From: Microcaldota archaeon
Lineage (GTDB): Archaea; B1Sed10-29; B47-G15
DNA: 64,000 nucleotides
NCBI GenBank assembly: GCA_003660975.1
Contig: QMVG01000003.1
Span: 1-64,000, forward strand
Direction: 5' to 3'
Part shown: positions 1-9,130 of the stretch, piece by piece
Layout: every line of letters starts with the position of its first letter
Numbering within the stretch: the stretch's first letter is position 1
The notes under the pieces: model-generated
What the model was told of the DNA's origin: nothing
Database searches by the model: none
Seen by the model: the letters and a program-made list of their open reading frames with translations, nothing else
Made by a program: the position numbers and the translations under genes

Positions 1-791
1 CTGCTAAAGCAGCAGTAGTGCAAAGTTTATTTTGCCCAATAGAATATGCTGAAGTGGATTATATAGGTTCATTAAACCTTATAGTATCTGCTGTAAACCA
101 CAAAGTAAAGCGCTTTGTTTTTACCAGCTCAATGGATAGATACGGAAAGCAGGACAAGTTGCCTATGACAGAGGATATGCTCCCCAAGCCTGAAGACCCT
201 TATGGTGTTTCCAAGCTGATGGTTGAGCGGATATTGGAGATTTATTATGACCTATTTGGAATGGAATATGTTGTCCTTGTTCCACATAATATTTATGGCC
301 CAAAACAAAATCTAGCAGACCCTTACAGGAATGTAATTGCTATTTTCATGAACAGGATTTTGCAAGGCAAACCTCCCATAATATATGGAGATGGTTTGCA
401 AACCAGAGAGTTCAGTTATGTGGATGACGTAACGCCATATATTGCAAAGGCGGGTTTTGCCAGCAATGTTGTGGGTGAAACCATAAATATAGGGCCAGAT
501 GAGAACCCAGTTACCATAAAAGAGCTAGCTGATTTAGTTATCGATGCGATGGGATTTGATGGCAAGCCGATACATGCTGAAGCAAGACCTAAAGAAGTTA
601 AGCATGCTTACTGTTCTTCAGCAAAAGCAAGAAAACTGCTTGGTTATAAAACAGCAACACCATTGAGTCTTGGTCTAAAAAAGATGGCAGGTTGGGTTAA
701 AAAGATGGGACCAAGACCATTCAAGTATAGGGACAGCTTTGAGATTGAGTCAGATAAAATTCCATCTACATGGCGTAAGAAATTATTATAA
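1..791 (+). CDS. NAD-dependent epimerase/dehydratase, 5' end cut by window
   Basis: The frame is open at the left edge, so the real start and the N-terminal GxxGxxG turn lie outside the window; the GTG at 18 is only the first start-like codon. The remaining ~262 residues are the C-terminal part of an extended short-chain dehydrogenase: SSMDRYG, the catalytic YxxxK as YGVSK, HNIYGP, and GDGLQTREFSYVDDV, which contacts the sugar in NDP-sugar 4-epimerases and dehydratases. It opens the glycan locus and probably supplies an epimerised nucleotide sugar in the cytoplasm. The exact substrate cannot be read from the sequence. Confidence 0.9.
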   Translation, partial: AKAAVVQSLFCPIEYAEVDYIGSLNLIVSAVNHKVKRFVFTSSMDRYGKQDKLPMTEDMLPKPEDPYGVSKLMVERILEIYYDLFGMEYVVLVPHNIYGPKQNLADPYRNVIAIFMNRILQGKPPIIYGDGLQTREFSYVDDVTPYIAKAGFASNVVGETINIGPDENPVTIKELADLVIDAMGFDGKPIHAEARPKEVKHAYCSSAKARKLLGYKTATPLSLGLKKMAGWVKKMGPRPFKYRDSFEIESDKIPSTWRKKLL

Positions 792-838
792 AAATACCAA
801 TATGAAAGCTTTTTAATTCTCCTTTTTTTAATATTTGC

Positions 839-2341
839 ATGCAATCTGAAAGCAAAGTTTTATTGAAACAAAATGTGTGGGGTCAGTCCTCTGAACTACT
901 TGGATTTACTACTAATGTTATCTCTAACATAATCTTTCCTATAATATTAGGTTCATTTGCCTTTGGTTTACTATCGATAGTTCTTGGCTTTGCATACTTG
1001 GTGGCAGGTCTTATAAGCGTGGGAATAACGAATGTGGCCATGCTTTTTGTATCAAAATTTACTGTGAGAAGTCAAAAAAAGAGCGCTGCGTTTATTTCTT
1101 ATCTTTTTAGGATAATCTTGGTGCTTTCGTTTTTAGTAGCTATCATGTTTATTGTTTTTTCCGACCAGCTTGCTTTGATCTACATGCAGCCATCCATATC
1201 TACTTTGTTTAAACTGGCTGCCCTAATTATACTAGCAAGAGCTTCATTTTCTTTGCTCGCCACTATTTTTATTGCAATAGGTGATGCAAAATATCATTTT
1301 TACTCAACCCTTGTGAATTCAGCATTGCTCATTGTGCTGCCATTGTTTCTTTTTATATCTTTTGGTATGGAAGGTTTTATTACAGGCATAGGTCTTGCTT
1401 ATCTATCTGCATTAATTTTTGCAGTTATTGTTCTGAAAAATAAGAAGCTCTTAAGCTCTGAACAGCCACCAATGCCAAAAGGACCTGTACTAAAACATGC
1501 AGCAGTTATGACAGCACTCTCTTTAAAGAACTATTTCAGCAGGTTAGTCTTACTGTTGATGCTTGGTCTCTTTGCCACTTCTGCCTCAGCTGTGGCATAT
1601 TTCAAAGTATCTATGGCATGGGTTTCTATAGTGGCTACATTAATACCTGTGTCTGGTTCAGTTATTTTTGCCTCTTTTGTTAGAATGAAAGAAGATAGTT
1701 CCAAGAAATTAAAATATTATTTGTCAAGGGTGCTTCAGTATTCCCTCATTCTACTTCTACCTTCAATGTTAATTTTAACCCTTCTTGGCGGAAGACTGAT
1801 AAAATTAATATATGTCATCCTGGGTGGCTTCTTCTCTGTTTCAAGACCTGATTACTTGGGTGCAGTTATGCCTATGTCAATTATGAGTTTTTTCATATAC
1901 TTTTCCTTCATTGACAGTATATTATATCCTGTTATAGCTTCTTATAAAAAATTGTATGAATTAGCTAAGTTGAATTTGTTTGCGCTATTGTTATCATTTA
2001 TTTTTTCTCTATATCTTATTCAGAATTTTGGGCTCCTTGGTGCAGCAGTGTCGTATGTCCTCTGCGCTTTTCTTTACTTTGTTACCGCCATTTACGTTAC
2101 ATATAAGTTTGCTCTAAAAGACATAGTTAAGATTTTAGGCAGATACACAAAAAAACCCCTACTCGCCTCTATCTTTATGGTTTTAATTGTCGAGTTGTTT
2201 AGAGCAACTCTATTTGGCTTTTTGGGAACTCTGTTGCTTTTGTTTATGTCTGTATTTTCATATCTGTTGTGCCTTTATTTTTTAAGAGGCATAAAGTACT
2301 CGGATATCAAAGGATTATTAAACGGCCTGTTGGGTCGATAG
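839..2341 (+). CDS. Wzx/MATE-like polysaccharide (lipid-linked glycan) flippase
   Basis: This 500-residue, almost wholly hydrophobic protein has about 12-14 predicted membrane helices and no large soluble domain. That is the size and layout of the MOP superfamily (Wzx, RfbX, MATE-like exporters), which flip lipid-linked glycans across the cytoplasmic membrane. The N-terminal VLLKQNVWGQSSELLGFTTN followed by paired helices fits this family. It sits between an epimerase and a GT2 in a co-directional run, supporting a role in exporting the glycan made here. The ATG lies 47 nt after the epimerase behind a T-rich stretch. The stop is TAG. Family assignment is by topology and context. Confidence 0.8.
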   Translation: MQSESKVLLKQNVWGQSSELLGFTTNVISNIIFPIILGSFAFGLLSIVLGFAYLVAGLISVGITNVAMLFVSKFTVRSQKKSAAFISYLFRIILVLSFLVAIMFIVFSDQLALIYMQPSISTLFKLAALIILARASFSLLATIFIAIGDAKYHFYSTLVNSALLIVLPLFLFISFGMEGFITGIGLAYLSALIFAVIVLKNKKLLSSEQPPMPKGPVLKHAAVMTALSLKNYFSRLVLLLMLGLFATSASAVAYFKVSMAWVSIVATLIPVSGSVIFASFVRMKEDSSKKLKYYLSRVLQYSLILLLPSMLILTLLGGRLIKLIYVILGGFFSVSRPDYLGAVMPMSIMSFFIYFSFIDSILYPVIASYKKLYELAKLNLFALLLSFIFSLYLIQNFGLLGAAVSYVLCAFLYFVTAIYVTYKFALKDIVKILGRYTKKPLLASIFMVLIVELFRATLFGFLGTLLLLFMSVFSYLLCLYFLRGIKYSDIKGLLNGLLGR

Positions 2342-2343
2342 TT

Positions 2344-3261
2344 ATGAAATTGTCAATAGGTGTCGCATGTTTGAATGAGAGAAAGAGAATAGGAGAGTTC
2401 TTGGAAAGCATTGCAAGGCAAACAGTTAAGCCAGAGCTTATAATAGTGGATGGAGGTAGCAGTGATGGGACAATAAAAATAATAAAATCATTTCAGAGTA
2501 AATACAGAAATATAAAGCTATTTAAGGAAAAAGGAAAATATAAATCACCAGCAAATGCAAGAAACCAAGCTCTTAAATATAGCACAGGAGAACTGTTCAC
2601 ATTTATGGATATTGATGAGACTATAAGTCCGAATTATACAGAAGCAGTTATAAATGCATTTAAAAAGCATCCAGATGCTGAACAGATAATATTAAATGGT
2701 GCTCTTATAAAACCCAAAAAGGACTGGGGACTGATACGCTATGTCAGCTTTTATAGAGACAATAGAAAAAAGATAGACGCAATAATCAATAAAAAGAAAA
2801 TGGCGGGCGATGGGGCCTACAAAAAGGATTTTCTAATGAAACATTTTCCGATATTTGACGCATCATTGGGTTTTGGGGAAGACCGACTGCTTTCACACAT
2901 AAAACCCAAGACGATAAAAGAAAAAACTAAAATTTGGCGTTTTAGGACATCAAGTTTGATGGACCTTGAAGATGTAAAGCGTAGGTATCTATGGTACGGG
3001 CGTACAATACCCTTATATATCAAGAAAAGCAGAAATTTAAAGATAGGGGCGCTCTATATATTAGCTGTGTTAAGCCCTTTTTTGTTGTTTCCCTTAATCT
3101 TTCCAATATTTAGGGGCATATATTTTATGGCAAAATGGTATAAAATAAACAAGGATTGGAAATTATTGTTTACACCTTTATTGGAGGTCGTATCTTGGGT
3201 CTTTATCTCATTTGGTTTTTTTCAATATTTGGCAGGAGTCAAAAGTAAAAGGGGAAAATAG
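2344..3261 (+). CDS. GT2 family glycosyltransferase with C-terminal membrane helices
   Basis: I place the start at ATG 2344 (MKLSIGVACLNERKRIGEFL) instead of the upstream start at 2269, which overlaps the flippase and adds residues unlike a GT2 N-terminus. The GT-A fold is visible: the first beta strand, LIIVDGGSSDGT (nucleotide binding, residues ~35-46), NARNQAL, and a DxD-like FMDIDET near residue 86. Two hydrophobic segments close to the C-terminus (ILAVLSPFLLFPLIFPIF and a later one) probably anchor it to the cytoplasmic face of the membrane. It likely adds one sugar to the lipid-linked glycan. Donor and acceptor are unknown. The stop is TAG. Confidence 0.85.
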   Translation: MKLSIGVACLNERKRIGEFLESIARQTVKPELIIVDGGSSDGTIKIIKSFQSKYRNIKLFKEKGKYKSPANARNQALKYSTGELFTFMDIDETISPNYTEAVINAFKKHPDAEQIILNGALIKPKKDWGLIRYVSFYRDNRKKIDAIINKKKMAGDGAYKKDFLMKHFPIFDASLGFGEDRLLSHIKPKTIKEKTKIWRFRTSSLMDLEDVKRRYLWYGRTIPLYIKKSRNLKIGALYILAVLSPFLLFPLIFPIFRGIYFMAKWYKINKDWKLLFTPLLEVVSWVFISFGFFQYLAGVKSKRGK

Positions 3262-3268
3262 GGGAGGA
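3262..3268 (+). promoter_or_regulatory. Shine-Dalgarno of ugd
   Basis: GGGAGG stands four bases before the ATG at 3271 and fixes the start of the dehydrogenase. Strong SDs are scarce in this locus, where most genes overlap the previous one or look leaderless. Confidence 0.6.
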
Positions 3269-3270
3269 AC

Positions 3271-4533
3271 ATGAAAATTGCTATTATAGGAGCAGGTTAT
3301 GTAGGGCTTGTTACAGCGCTTTGCTTTTCTGATATGGGTCATAATGTTGTCTGTGTGGATACAGATATAAAGAAAGTTAAATCATTAAAAGAGGGGAAGA
3401 CCCCCATTTATGAGAAACGCCTTGACGAATTATTGGAAAAGCACTTAAATAAAAACTTCAAAGTTACATCAGATCTGTCTGATGCTATGGCAGAGGAACC
3501 TGAAGCTATTTTCATTGCGGTTGGTACTCCATCTGATAGTGAAGGACGGTTGGACCTGTCCTATGTTAAAAAAGCAGCAATAGATATAGCGAAATATCTG
3601 GATTTTTACAGTGTTATTGTTATGAAGAGCACTGTGTTGCCTGGCAGCACTGAGTCTCTTGTTCCTATCATAGAAAAAGAAAGCAAGAGAAAGCTGGGGA
3701 GCGGTTTTGGTTTGGCCATGAATCCAGAGTTTTTAAAAGAAGGCACTGCTGTCGAAGACTTTATGAAGCCAGATAGGATTGTGATTGGATATTATGATGA
3801 AAAAAGCAGAAAGGTGCTTGAAGAGATATATACCTCCATAACTGCTCCAAAGATATTTACAGACATAAAGACTGCAGAGATGATAAAATATGCATCAAAT
3901 GTATTTCTAGCTGCTCGCGTTTCTCTAATTAATGAAATAGGCAATATATGTAAGCAGCTAGGCATTGACGTATATGAGGTTGCAGAGGCAGTTGGTTTAG
4001 ATAAGAGAATAGGACCTTATTTTCTCAGAGCAGGTGTTGGTTTTGGTGGGAGCTGCTTCCCAAAGGACATTATGGCACTTATCAATAAGAGCAAAGAGAT
4101 AGGCGAAAATGCAGATATCATGGAAGCTATTGTGAAAGTTAACGATAGGCAACCACTAAAAATCTTACAATTGGCCTTGCAGAAGTTTCCCAACCTTCAT
4201 AAGAAAAGAATTACTGTACTGGGACTTGCTTTTAAAGCAGACACAGATGACATAAGGGAAAGCAGAGCTGTGCCTTTGATAGAAGCCCTGCTCTCTATGG
4301 GGGCAGATGTCACAGTTTACGACCCATTGGCCATGCAAAATTTTAAGAAGCAATACAACTACAAGATTAAGTACGCAGAAGATTTGCACGATGCCCTGAA
4401 AAGTGCAGACATTTGTTTTATAATGACTGACTGGGCTGAGTTCAAAAAAGCAAAAGATTATGAAAATGTTTACATCTTTGACGGTAGGAATCTATTCAGA
4501 CGCCTGCATAATTATGAAGGCATCTGTTGGTGA
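3271..4533 (+). CDS. ugd: UDP-glucose 6-dehydrogenase
   Basis: Oxidises UDP-glucose to UDP-glucuronate with two NAD+. The 420 residues match the family length. Visible features: N-terminal NAD-binding MKIAIIGAGYVGLVTAL; VGTPS; MKSTVLPGST; NPEFLKEG; AEMIKYASN with the catalytic lysine; and GVGFGGSCFPKD with catalytic Cys at about residue 262. The C-terminal UDP-binding domain carries GLAFKADTDDIRESRA. The GGSCFPKD form favours UDP-glucose dehydrogenase over UDP-ManNAc dehydrogenase (WecC). It is followed at once by galU, which makes its substrate, so the two form a UDP-glucuronate module for the glycan made here. Confidence 0.96.
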   Translation: MKIAIIGAGYVGLVTALCFSDMGHNVVCVDTDIKKVKSLKEGKTPIYEKRLDELLEKHLNKNFKVTSDLSDAMAEEPEAIFIAVGTPSDSEGRLDLSYVKKAAIDIAKYLDFYSVIVMKSTVLPGSTESLVPIIEKESKRKLGSGFGLAMNPEFLKEGTAVEDFMKPDRIVIGYYDEKSRKVLEEIYTSITAPKIFTDIKTAEMIKYASNVFLAARVSLINEIGNICKQLGIDVYEVAEAVGLDKRIGPYFLRAGVGFGGSCFPKDIMALINKSKEIGENADIMEAIVKVNDRQPLKILQLALQKFPNLHKKRITVLGLAFKADTDDIRESRAVPLIEALLSMGADVTVYDPLAMQNFKKQYNYKIKYAEDLHDALKSADICFIMTDWAEFKKAKDYENVYIFDGRNLFRRLHNYEGICW

Positions 4534-4538
4534 GTTAA

Positions 4539-5441
4539 ATGAAATCTGAAATCCATAAAGCAGTAATAACAGCAGGGGGCTTAGGCACACGTTTTCTACC
4601 TGCTACAAAAGCGATTCCTAAAGAGATGCTTATTTTAGTTGATAAGCCAGTCATCCAGTTTGTGGTAGAGGAGGCAGCCGCAGTTGGTATAGAGGATATA
4701 GTCATAGTTACCAGTAAGCTAAAACACGCAATAGAGGACCATTTTGACTCAAATACTGAGATTGAGATGGCCTTGCAGGCTGCCAACAACGAGATATTAC
4801 TTGAGAAGCTAGAAACAGTGCCAGAAGGTGTAGATATACATTTCGTGAGACAGAGAAAGCCCAGAGGTCTAGGAGATGCCGTCTTGACAGCCAAACGTCA
4901 CATAGAAAGCGACCCATTTTTGGTATTGTTAGGAGATACAGTATCTGCGTCATCGATTTTTGAAGATGATAACTCGTACAATTGCTCGAAACCTTTGGTT
5001 GACTGGTATAATAAAAGAGGCAAACAGATAGTGGCTGTTGAAAGGGTTCCTATAGAGATGTCAATAAGGTATGGTATGATAAAAGGGAAAAAAGTAAGGT
5101 ATTCTGAAGGAGAGGTATATAAATTAGAGGATATGATAGAAAAACCAAAACCTTCTGAGAGCCCCTCTGATTTGGCACTTTGGGGCAGGTATCTGTTTGA
5201 ACCATCTATCTTTGATTACCTGGAGAATACAGAACCTGGTTATAATAATGAGATCCAACTTACAGATGCTATGAGGATGTCAGTTTATGACGGAAATGAG
5301 ATGTATGCATATGTATTAAAGAACAAGAGGTATGATATAGGGGATAAGTTGTCATACTTAAAAGCATTTGTTGACTTTGGCTTACACAACCCAGAGACTA
5401 AAAAGGGATTTAGAGCTTACCTCAAATCTTTGAAGTTGTGA
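4539..5441 (+). CDS. galU: UTP-glucose-1-phosphate uridylyltransferase
   Basis: Makes UDP-glucose from UTP and glucose-1-phosphate. Diagnostic features are the N-terminal AVITAGGLGTRFLPATKAIPKEM signature (residues ~8-30), DKPVIQFVVEEA, the LGD metal site in FLVLLGDT, the RYGMIKG segment, EKPKPSESPSDLA and NEIQLTDAM. At 300 residues it is the normal length for bacterial-type GalU, which is also common in archaeal glycan loci. It starts 5 nt after ugd, so co-translation is likely. The phosphohexomutase encoded at 35337-36659 could supply glucose-1-phosphate. Confidence 0.96.
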   Translation: MKSEIHKAVITAGGLGTRFLPATKAIPKEMLILVDKPVIQFVVEEAAAVGIEDIVIVTSKLKHAIEDHFDSNTEIEMALQAANNEILLEKLETVPEGVDIHFVRQRKPRGLGDAVLTAKRHIESDPFLVLLGDTVSASSIFEDDNSYNCSKPLVDWYNKRGKQIVAVERVPIEMSIRYGMIKGKKVRYSEGEVYKLEDMIEKPKPSESPSDLALWGRYLFEPSIFDYLENTEPGYNNEIQLTDAMRMSVYDGNEMYAYVLKNKRYDIGDKLSYLKAFVDFGLHNPETKKGFRAYLKSLKL

Positions 5442-5445
5442 TTAT

Positions 5446-6216
5446 ATGACCTCAATAAGACGCTCTGGTTTTGCGATTTTAAAAGTATTCAAAGGCAGTC
5501 CTTTTTTATATAAACTTGGAAAGAAAGTTTATCCCTTTGTTAGTAGTAATTATCCAAGGAAAAATCAAATGACCATTAAAGGTCCATTTGCAGTTTTGAG
5601 AGTAAACGCCGACTACAGTGAGGAGGGTTACTATAACATCAGAGAATTAATCAAAGATTTCAAAGTGCCTTTCATAGTTGCTTTGAAAATGGAAGATTTA
5701 GAAAAGGAGAAGAAATTTATCACATATTCAAAAAACTTGGAACGTTTAAATTGCAGCTTAGCATTGCACGGTTACCACCATTCCACAATCCTTCCCCTGT
5801 TAAACTCAAAGCAAAAACAATATGAAATAAAAAAAGCTGTGACTACCTTTAAAGCAATATTTAAGAAGACTGCGAAAGGTTTTTTTTCATCTAGAAATGC
5901 TTATGATAACGAAAGCTTGAGGATACTATCATCTTATGGTATAAAGTACTATGCAGAGAAGAATATACTATATCCTGAAAAACATTTTAATATGTGGGAT
6001 ATAGGCTTAAATAAGAAACTTTTTGATCCTATTAGCAAATCCTGGAAACTTGTCGTTGATTACATAATAAAAAACAAGGGCATTATATCAGTATGCTGGC
6101 ATATTGATAGCATGGGAGATGAGAAGATGGGTTATTACAGGGAATTTCTCAGTTACATTAAGGAAAAGAACGTGGAAATACTTTCTGAATCGAAACTTTT
6201 GAGGAGATTGAGGTGA
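5446..6216 (+). CDS. Polysaccharide-deacetylase-like protein
   Basis: A 256-residue protein of the NodB/DUF2334-like deacetylase type. The visible signature is LALHGYHHS (residues ~105-113), resembling the HxxxH metal motif, and VNADYSEEG near residue 51 in the place of the usual catalytic/metal Asp pair. A later RNAYDNESLRILSSYGIKYY matches the R-x-P-x-G...L...G region of deacetylases but lacks the Pro. ICWHIDSM near the C-terminus supplies another His. Motifs are degenerate, so activity on a glycan or lipid is uncertain. It starts 4 nt after galU and overlaps the next GT by 4 nt, so it belongs to the same transcript. Confidence 0.65.
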   Translation: MTSIRRSGFAILKVFKGSPFLYKLGKKVYPFVSSNYPRKNQMTIKGPFAVLRVNADYSEEGYYNIRELIKDFKVPFIVALKMEDLEKEKKFITYSKNLERLNCSLALHGYHHSTILPLLNSKQKQYEIKKAVTTFKAIFKKTAKGFFSSRNAYDNESLRILSSYGIKYYAEKNILYPEKHFNMWDIGLNKKLFDPISKSWKLVVDYIIKNKGIISVCWHIDSMGDEKMGYYREFLSYIKEKNVEILSESKLLRRLR

Positions 6217-7262
6217 AAGTAAACTTTGTGATTCCTGGTTACCCTGCAAGAGTGGGCCACACAATCTCAGCAATTAGCTTGAAAGAAGCCTTAGAAAATG
6301 AAGGAATTGAAGTAAGAATATCATCAAAGATCAAAGAAGGTTTTATAAATCACGCTCACGTAAACGACCTTATAAGTAGGAGCACATTTAATTCCATTTT
6401 AGGCCCAATAAATCGATTTTCAAAGCCCAATTTTGACGTAATAACAGCTTATGGGCCAGCTGCCCCAAACCTCAGGGATATAATGATGCACATCAAATAC
6501 TACAACTCGATGAGAGCTCTATTGCAATTGTTTTACTTATTTTCAGTTCAACATTTGCCAAATATTTTGAAACCTGATTTTAGAAAGATTCCGATAATAG
6601 CAAGCTCTCACTATCTAAAAGACAAAATGATACAAGGTAGCAATGTGCTGGAAGTATCTGTTATACCTCCACCTATGAAAGCCCAAGTTAGCAAAGTTAA
6701 ACTTTCCTCTGAAAAACTGATTTTATTTATAGGCAAAGGCTACGGAGTCAGGGGAGACATGGATTTAATTAAAGCCGCATCACAAGTTATACAGGAAGAC
6801 AATGATATTAGTTTTATTATAGCAAATAAAAGTCTGGGGGAGAGGAAGAATGTTTACTTACGATTAATTAAAAAGCTTGGTATTGAGTCTTATATACATC
6901 TTTACGGAAAATTAGACCAATCAGCTATCGATAATCTGATAGCTAAGGCAGCCATCGTTGCATTTCCATATGCCTGCGCTTATGGACCAACTTCCATGCC
7001 TTTAAGTTTACTAGAGGCTATGGCAAGGGGGAAGGCAGTTATAAGTACAGATATAGGTGCTATAGGTGAAATAATACAACATGAAAAAAACGGTCTTATT
7101 GTGCCACCAGGCGATGAAAAGGCCCTTGCAGATGCTATTTTAAAAGCATTTAAAAATAAGCAGATATTGAGGCTAGGTAAAGCCGCTTTGGAAACAGTAA
7201 CCAAAAAATTTAACCCCAAATCAATTGCGAAGGCATATATAGAAATATATAACAGTATCTAA
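6213..7262 (+). CDS. GT4 family glycosyltransferase
   Basis: A GT-B fold retaining glycosyltransferase, 349 residues. The start is GTG 6213, overlapping the previous stop as GTGA. The N-terminal domain begins MKVNFVIPGYPARVGHTISA. The C-terminal nucleotide-sugar domain has LILFIGKGYGVRGDMDLI and PTSMPLSLLEAMARGKAVISTDIG (residues ~255-280), the E-x7-E region typical of GT4. It is the last gene of the first rightward run and converges on a methyltransferase with a 4-nt 3' overlap. Sugar specificity is not visible. Confidence 0.88.
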   Translation: MKVNFVIPGYPARVGHTISAISLKEALENEGIEVRISSKIKEGFINHAHVNDLISRSTFNSILGPINRFSKPNFDVITAYGPAAPNLRDIMMHIKYYNSMRALLQLFYLFSVQHLPNILKPDFRKIPIIASSHYLKDKMIQGSNVLEVSVIPPPMKAQVSKVKLSSEKLILFIGKGYGVRGDMDLIKAASQVIQEDNDISFIIANKSLGERKNVYLRLIKKLGIESYIHLYGKLDQSAIDNLIAKAAIVAFPYACAYGPTSMPLSLLEAMARGKAVISTDIGAIGEIIQHEKNGLIVPPGDEKALADAILKAFKNKQILRLGKAALETVTKKFNPKSIAKAYIEIYNSI

Positions 7263-8029
7263 TATACTTTTCTACCTATTCCATAAATACTAACACCAAA
7301 CCTTTCTCTTAGAGCTTTATTACTTGGTATAATTTTATCAAGGCCAGCGCCTAATTTTTTTAAGATGAACCAGTCTGGCCACTGTCCAATGCTCCTTCCA
7401 ATAGATATCCCATCTGTTTCTATATCTACTAATCCTGCCATCTCCATTTCTTTCCTTAGTTTTTTGCTTGTGTAAAAAGTCATTGGAGGTGCATTTGTGT
7501 ATGATTTTGCTCTCTTGTACCATAAACGCATTAAAGGGTGGCCACCGTTTGGCACTGTTATACTAACCACACCTTTTCTTTTCGTTATCCGCACCATTTC
7601 CTTTATAACATTAATTCTGTCTTCTTTTTTTAACCAATGCTCCACAACCCCTTCATTAAAAACAATATCATACGTACCACTTCTTATTTTTAACCTTTCT
7701 AAATCATCTTTTAATGTTGTAAATCTCAATTTTTTATTGAATAGTTTTTCTGCCATATCTTTTAAATGCTCTGCATTTCTTAACATTTGTTCATTGTAAT
7801 CCATAGCAGTCACATCATAGCCTAATAAGGCAAAAGCAACAGATAGCTTACCAGGTCCACACCCTGCTTCTATCACTTTCCCTTTCTTTCGTCCATAGTA
7901 CTTTATTATATGTTGGATATATGGAGACTTTATAAGCCTTTCAAAAAAGCTTTTTGATACATTATCCATCATATAACTATACTTTTCTTCTATAAAGTGT
8001 TTTTTCCATAATTCACCAACTTTGCTCAT
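7259..8029 (-). CDS. Class I SAM-dependent methyltransferase
   Basis: A 256-residue Rossmann methyltransferase. Motif I is KVIEAGCGPGKLSVAFALLGYDVTAMDYNE (residues ~50-79), followed by DIVFNEGVVEHW (motif II/III) and a C-terminal ISITVPNGGHPL-like strand. In a glycan locus such enzymes usually methylate sugars or lipid-linked intermediates, but small-molecule targets are equally possible. It is last in the leftward run 12951 to 7259 and overlaps its upstream neighbour by ATGA, which suggests translational coupling. The stop is TAG. Confidence 0.85.
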   Translation of the reverse strand: MSKVGELWKKHFIEEKYSYMMDNVSKSFFERLIKSPYIQHIIKYYGRKKGKVIEAGCGPGKLSVAFALLGYDVTAMDYNEQMLRNAEHLKDMAEKLFNKKLRFTTLKDDLERLKIRSGTYDIVFNEGVVEHWLKKEDRINVIKEMVRITKRKGVVSITVPNGGHPLMRLWYKRAKSYTNAPPMTFYTSKKLRKEMEMAGLVDIETDGISIGRSIGQWPDWFILKKLGAGLDKIIPSNKALRERFGVSIYGIGRKVY

Positions 8030-9129
8030 TCTACTACCTCTTCAAACACTTTTATTAGTCTCTCACCATACTTCTCCCAGGTAAATTTTTCAGCCCTTTT
8101 TCTTGCATTCCTTCCCATCTTTGCCCTTTCTTTTGGATTGTCGTATAAGTATTGAATCTTCGCTGCTATGCTTCTTGGATCCCTTATAGGAATTATAAAG
8201 CCATCTATGCTGTCTCTTGCAACAGAGCCACTGTTGAATGTGGTTATTATTGGAAGGGAAGAAGCCATAGCTTCGTAAGTAACTAAGGCACTCCCCTCTT
8301 GGATTGAAGGAAAAACGAATATATCTGCCTTTTGGTACTCTTTTTCTATAGGTGAGACATGCCCCATGAACTTTATATCTTTTCTGTTGCTATATTTTTT
8401 ATAAATCCTGTTAAAATCGTGCCTTACCTTTCCATATAGTCGCAATTCAGCATGTTTTAAATTTAACATATCCCATGCTTCCAACAAATACTGAACGCCT
8501 TTTAATACTGACACAAAACCAACATACATCGCTATAAACTTATTATGCTCCTTTTTATGTGCTGGTTTAAATCTGTTGATGTCTACACCAAAAGGAAGAA
8601 GCTTTAACTTATTTTGAGAGACACCATTTTTTATCATAGATTGATATACAAACTCTGAGGCAGGCACGATTACGTCACTTAACTCGTATTCTTTTAGAGT
8701 CCTTTTGACTGTAATGGGGTCAATGCCCCTTTTTTTAATGCCAAATCTTCTAAATTCTTCCTGGTTTAGTCTGTTATGTGTCAATACATGTGCTGAAGAA
8801 GCATTACATATCAATTTTGCCCCTTTTCTCTTTGCTTTTTTCATAGAGTAAAGTTGCATCCCATTCCAACCATAAAAAGCATCTGCTTCGTCAATATAAA
8901 GTGAAGCCATAAGGTCAAAATAGATATTTACTAGGAAATAGACAGGGGACTTATTAATTAATACAGGAATCCTTTTTACTTTTTCTTTTGGTATCTCCTC
9001 TCCTTTTACATCTCTGCAAATTACTTTTTCTAAATAGCCGTATTTTTCAAGGGCTTTAACGCCGTAGTAAGCTGTATTGCCTATGCCACCTCCTCCAACA
9101 TTGGCGTTTATAGTATATATGACCTTCAT
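8026..9129 (-). CDS. GT4 family glycosyltransferase
   Basis: I use the ATG at 9129 (MKVIYTINANVGGGGIGNTA), which begins directly after the upstream stop; the longer frame to 9168 adds residues unlike a GT-B N-terminus. The 367-residue protein has the glycine-rich N-terminal loop, FIAMYVGFVSVLKGVQYLLEAW at the start of the donor domain, and ADIFVFPSIQEGSALVTYEAMASSLPIITT as the E-x7-E motif. It is a cytoplasmic or peripheral-membrane retaining glycosyltransferase within a five-GT4 set. Specificity is unknown. Confidence 0.88.
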   Translation of the reverse strand: MKVIYTINANVGGGGIGNTAYYGVKALEKYGYLEKVICRDVKGEEIPKEKVKRIPVLINKSPVYFLVNIYFDLMASLYIDEADAFYGWNGMQLYSMKKAKRKGAKLICNASSAHVLTHNRLNQEEFRRFGIKKRGIDPITVKRTLKEYELSDVIVPASEFVYQSMIKNGVSQNKLKLLPFGVDINRFKPAHKKEHNKFIAMYVGFVSVLKGVQYLLEAWDMLNLKHAELRLYGKVRHDFNRIYKKYSNRKDIKFMGHVSPIEKEYQKADIFVFPSIQEGSALVTYEAMASSLPIITTFNSGSVARDSIDGFIIPIRDPRSIAAKIQYLYDNPKERAKMGRNARKRAEKFTWEKYGERLIKVFEEVVE

Positions 9130-9130
9130 A

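Noticed and set aside
3271-4533. UDP-ManNAc dehydrogenase (WecC) for the ugd gene
   Set aside because: The active-site motif GGSCFPKD and adjacency to galU fit UDP-glucose dehydrogenase better.
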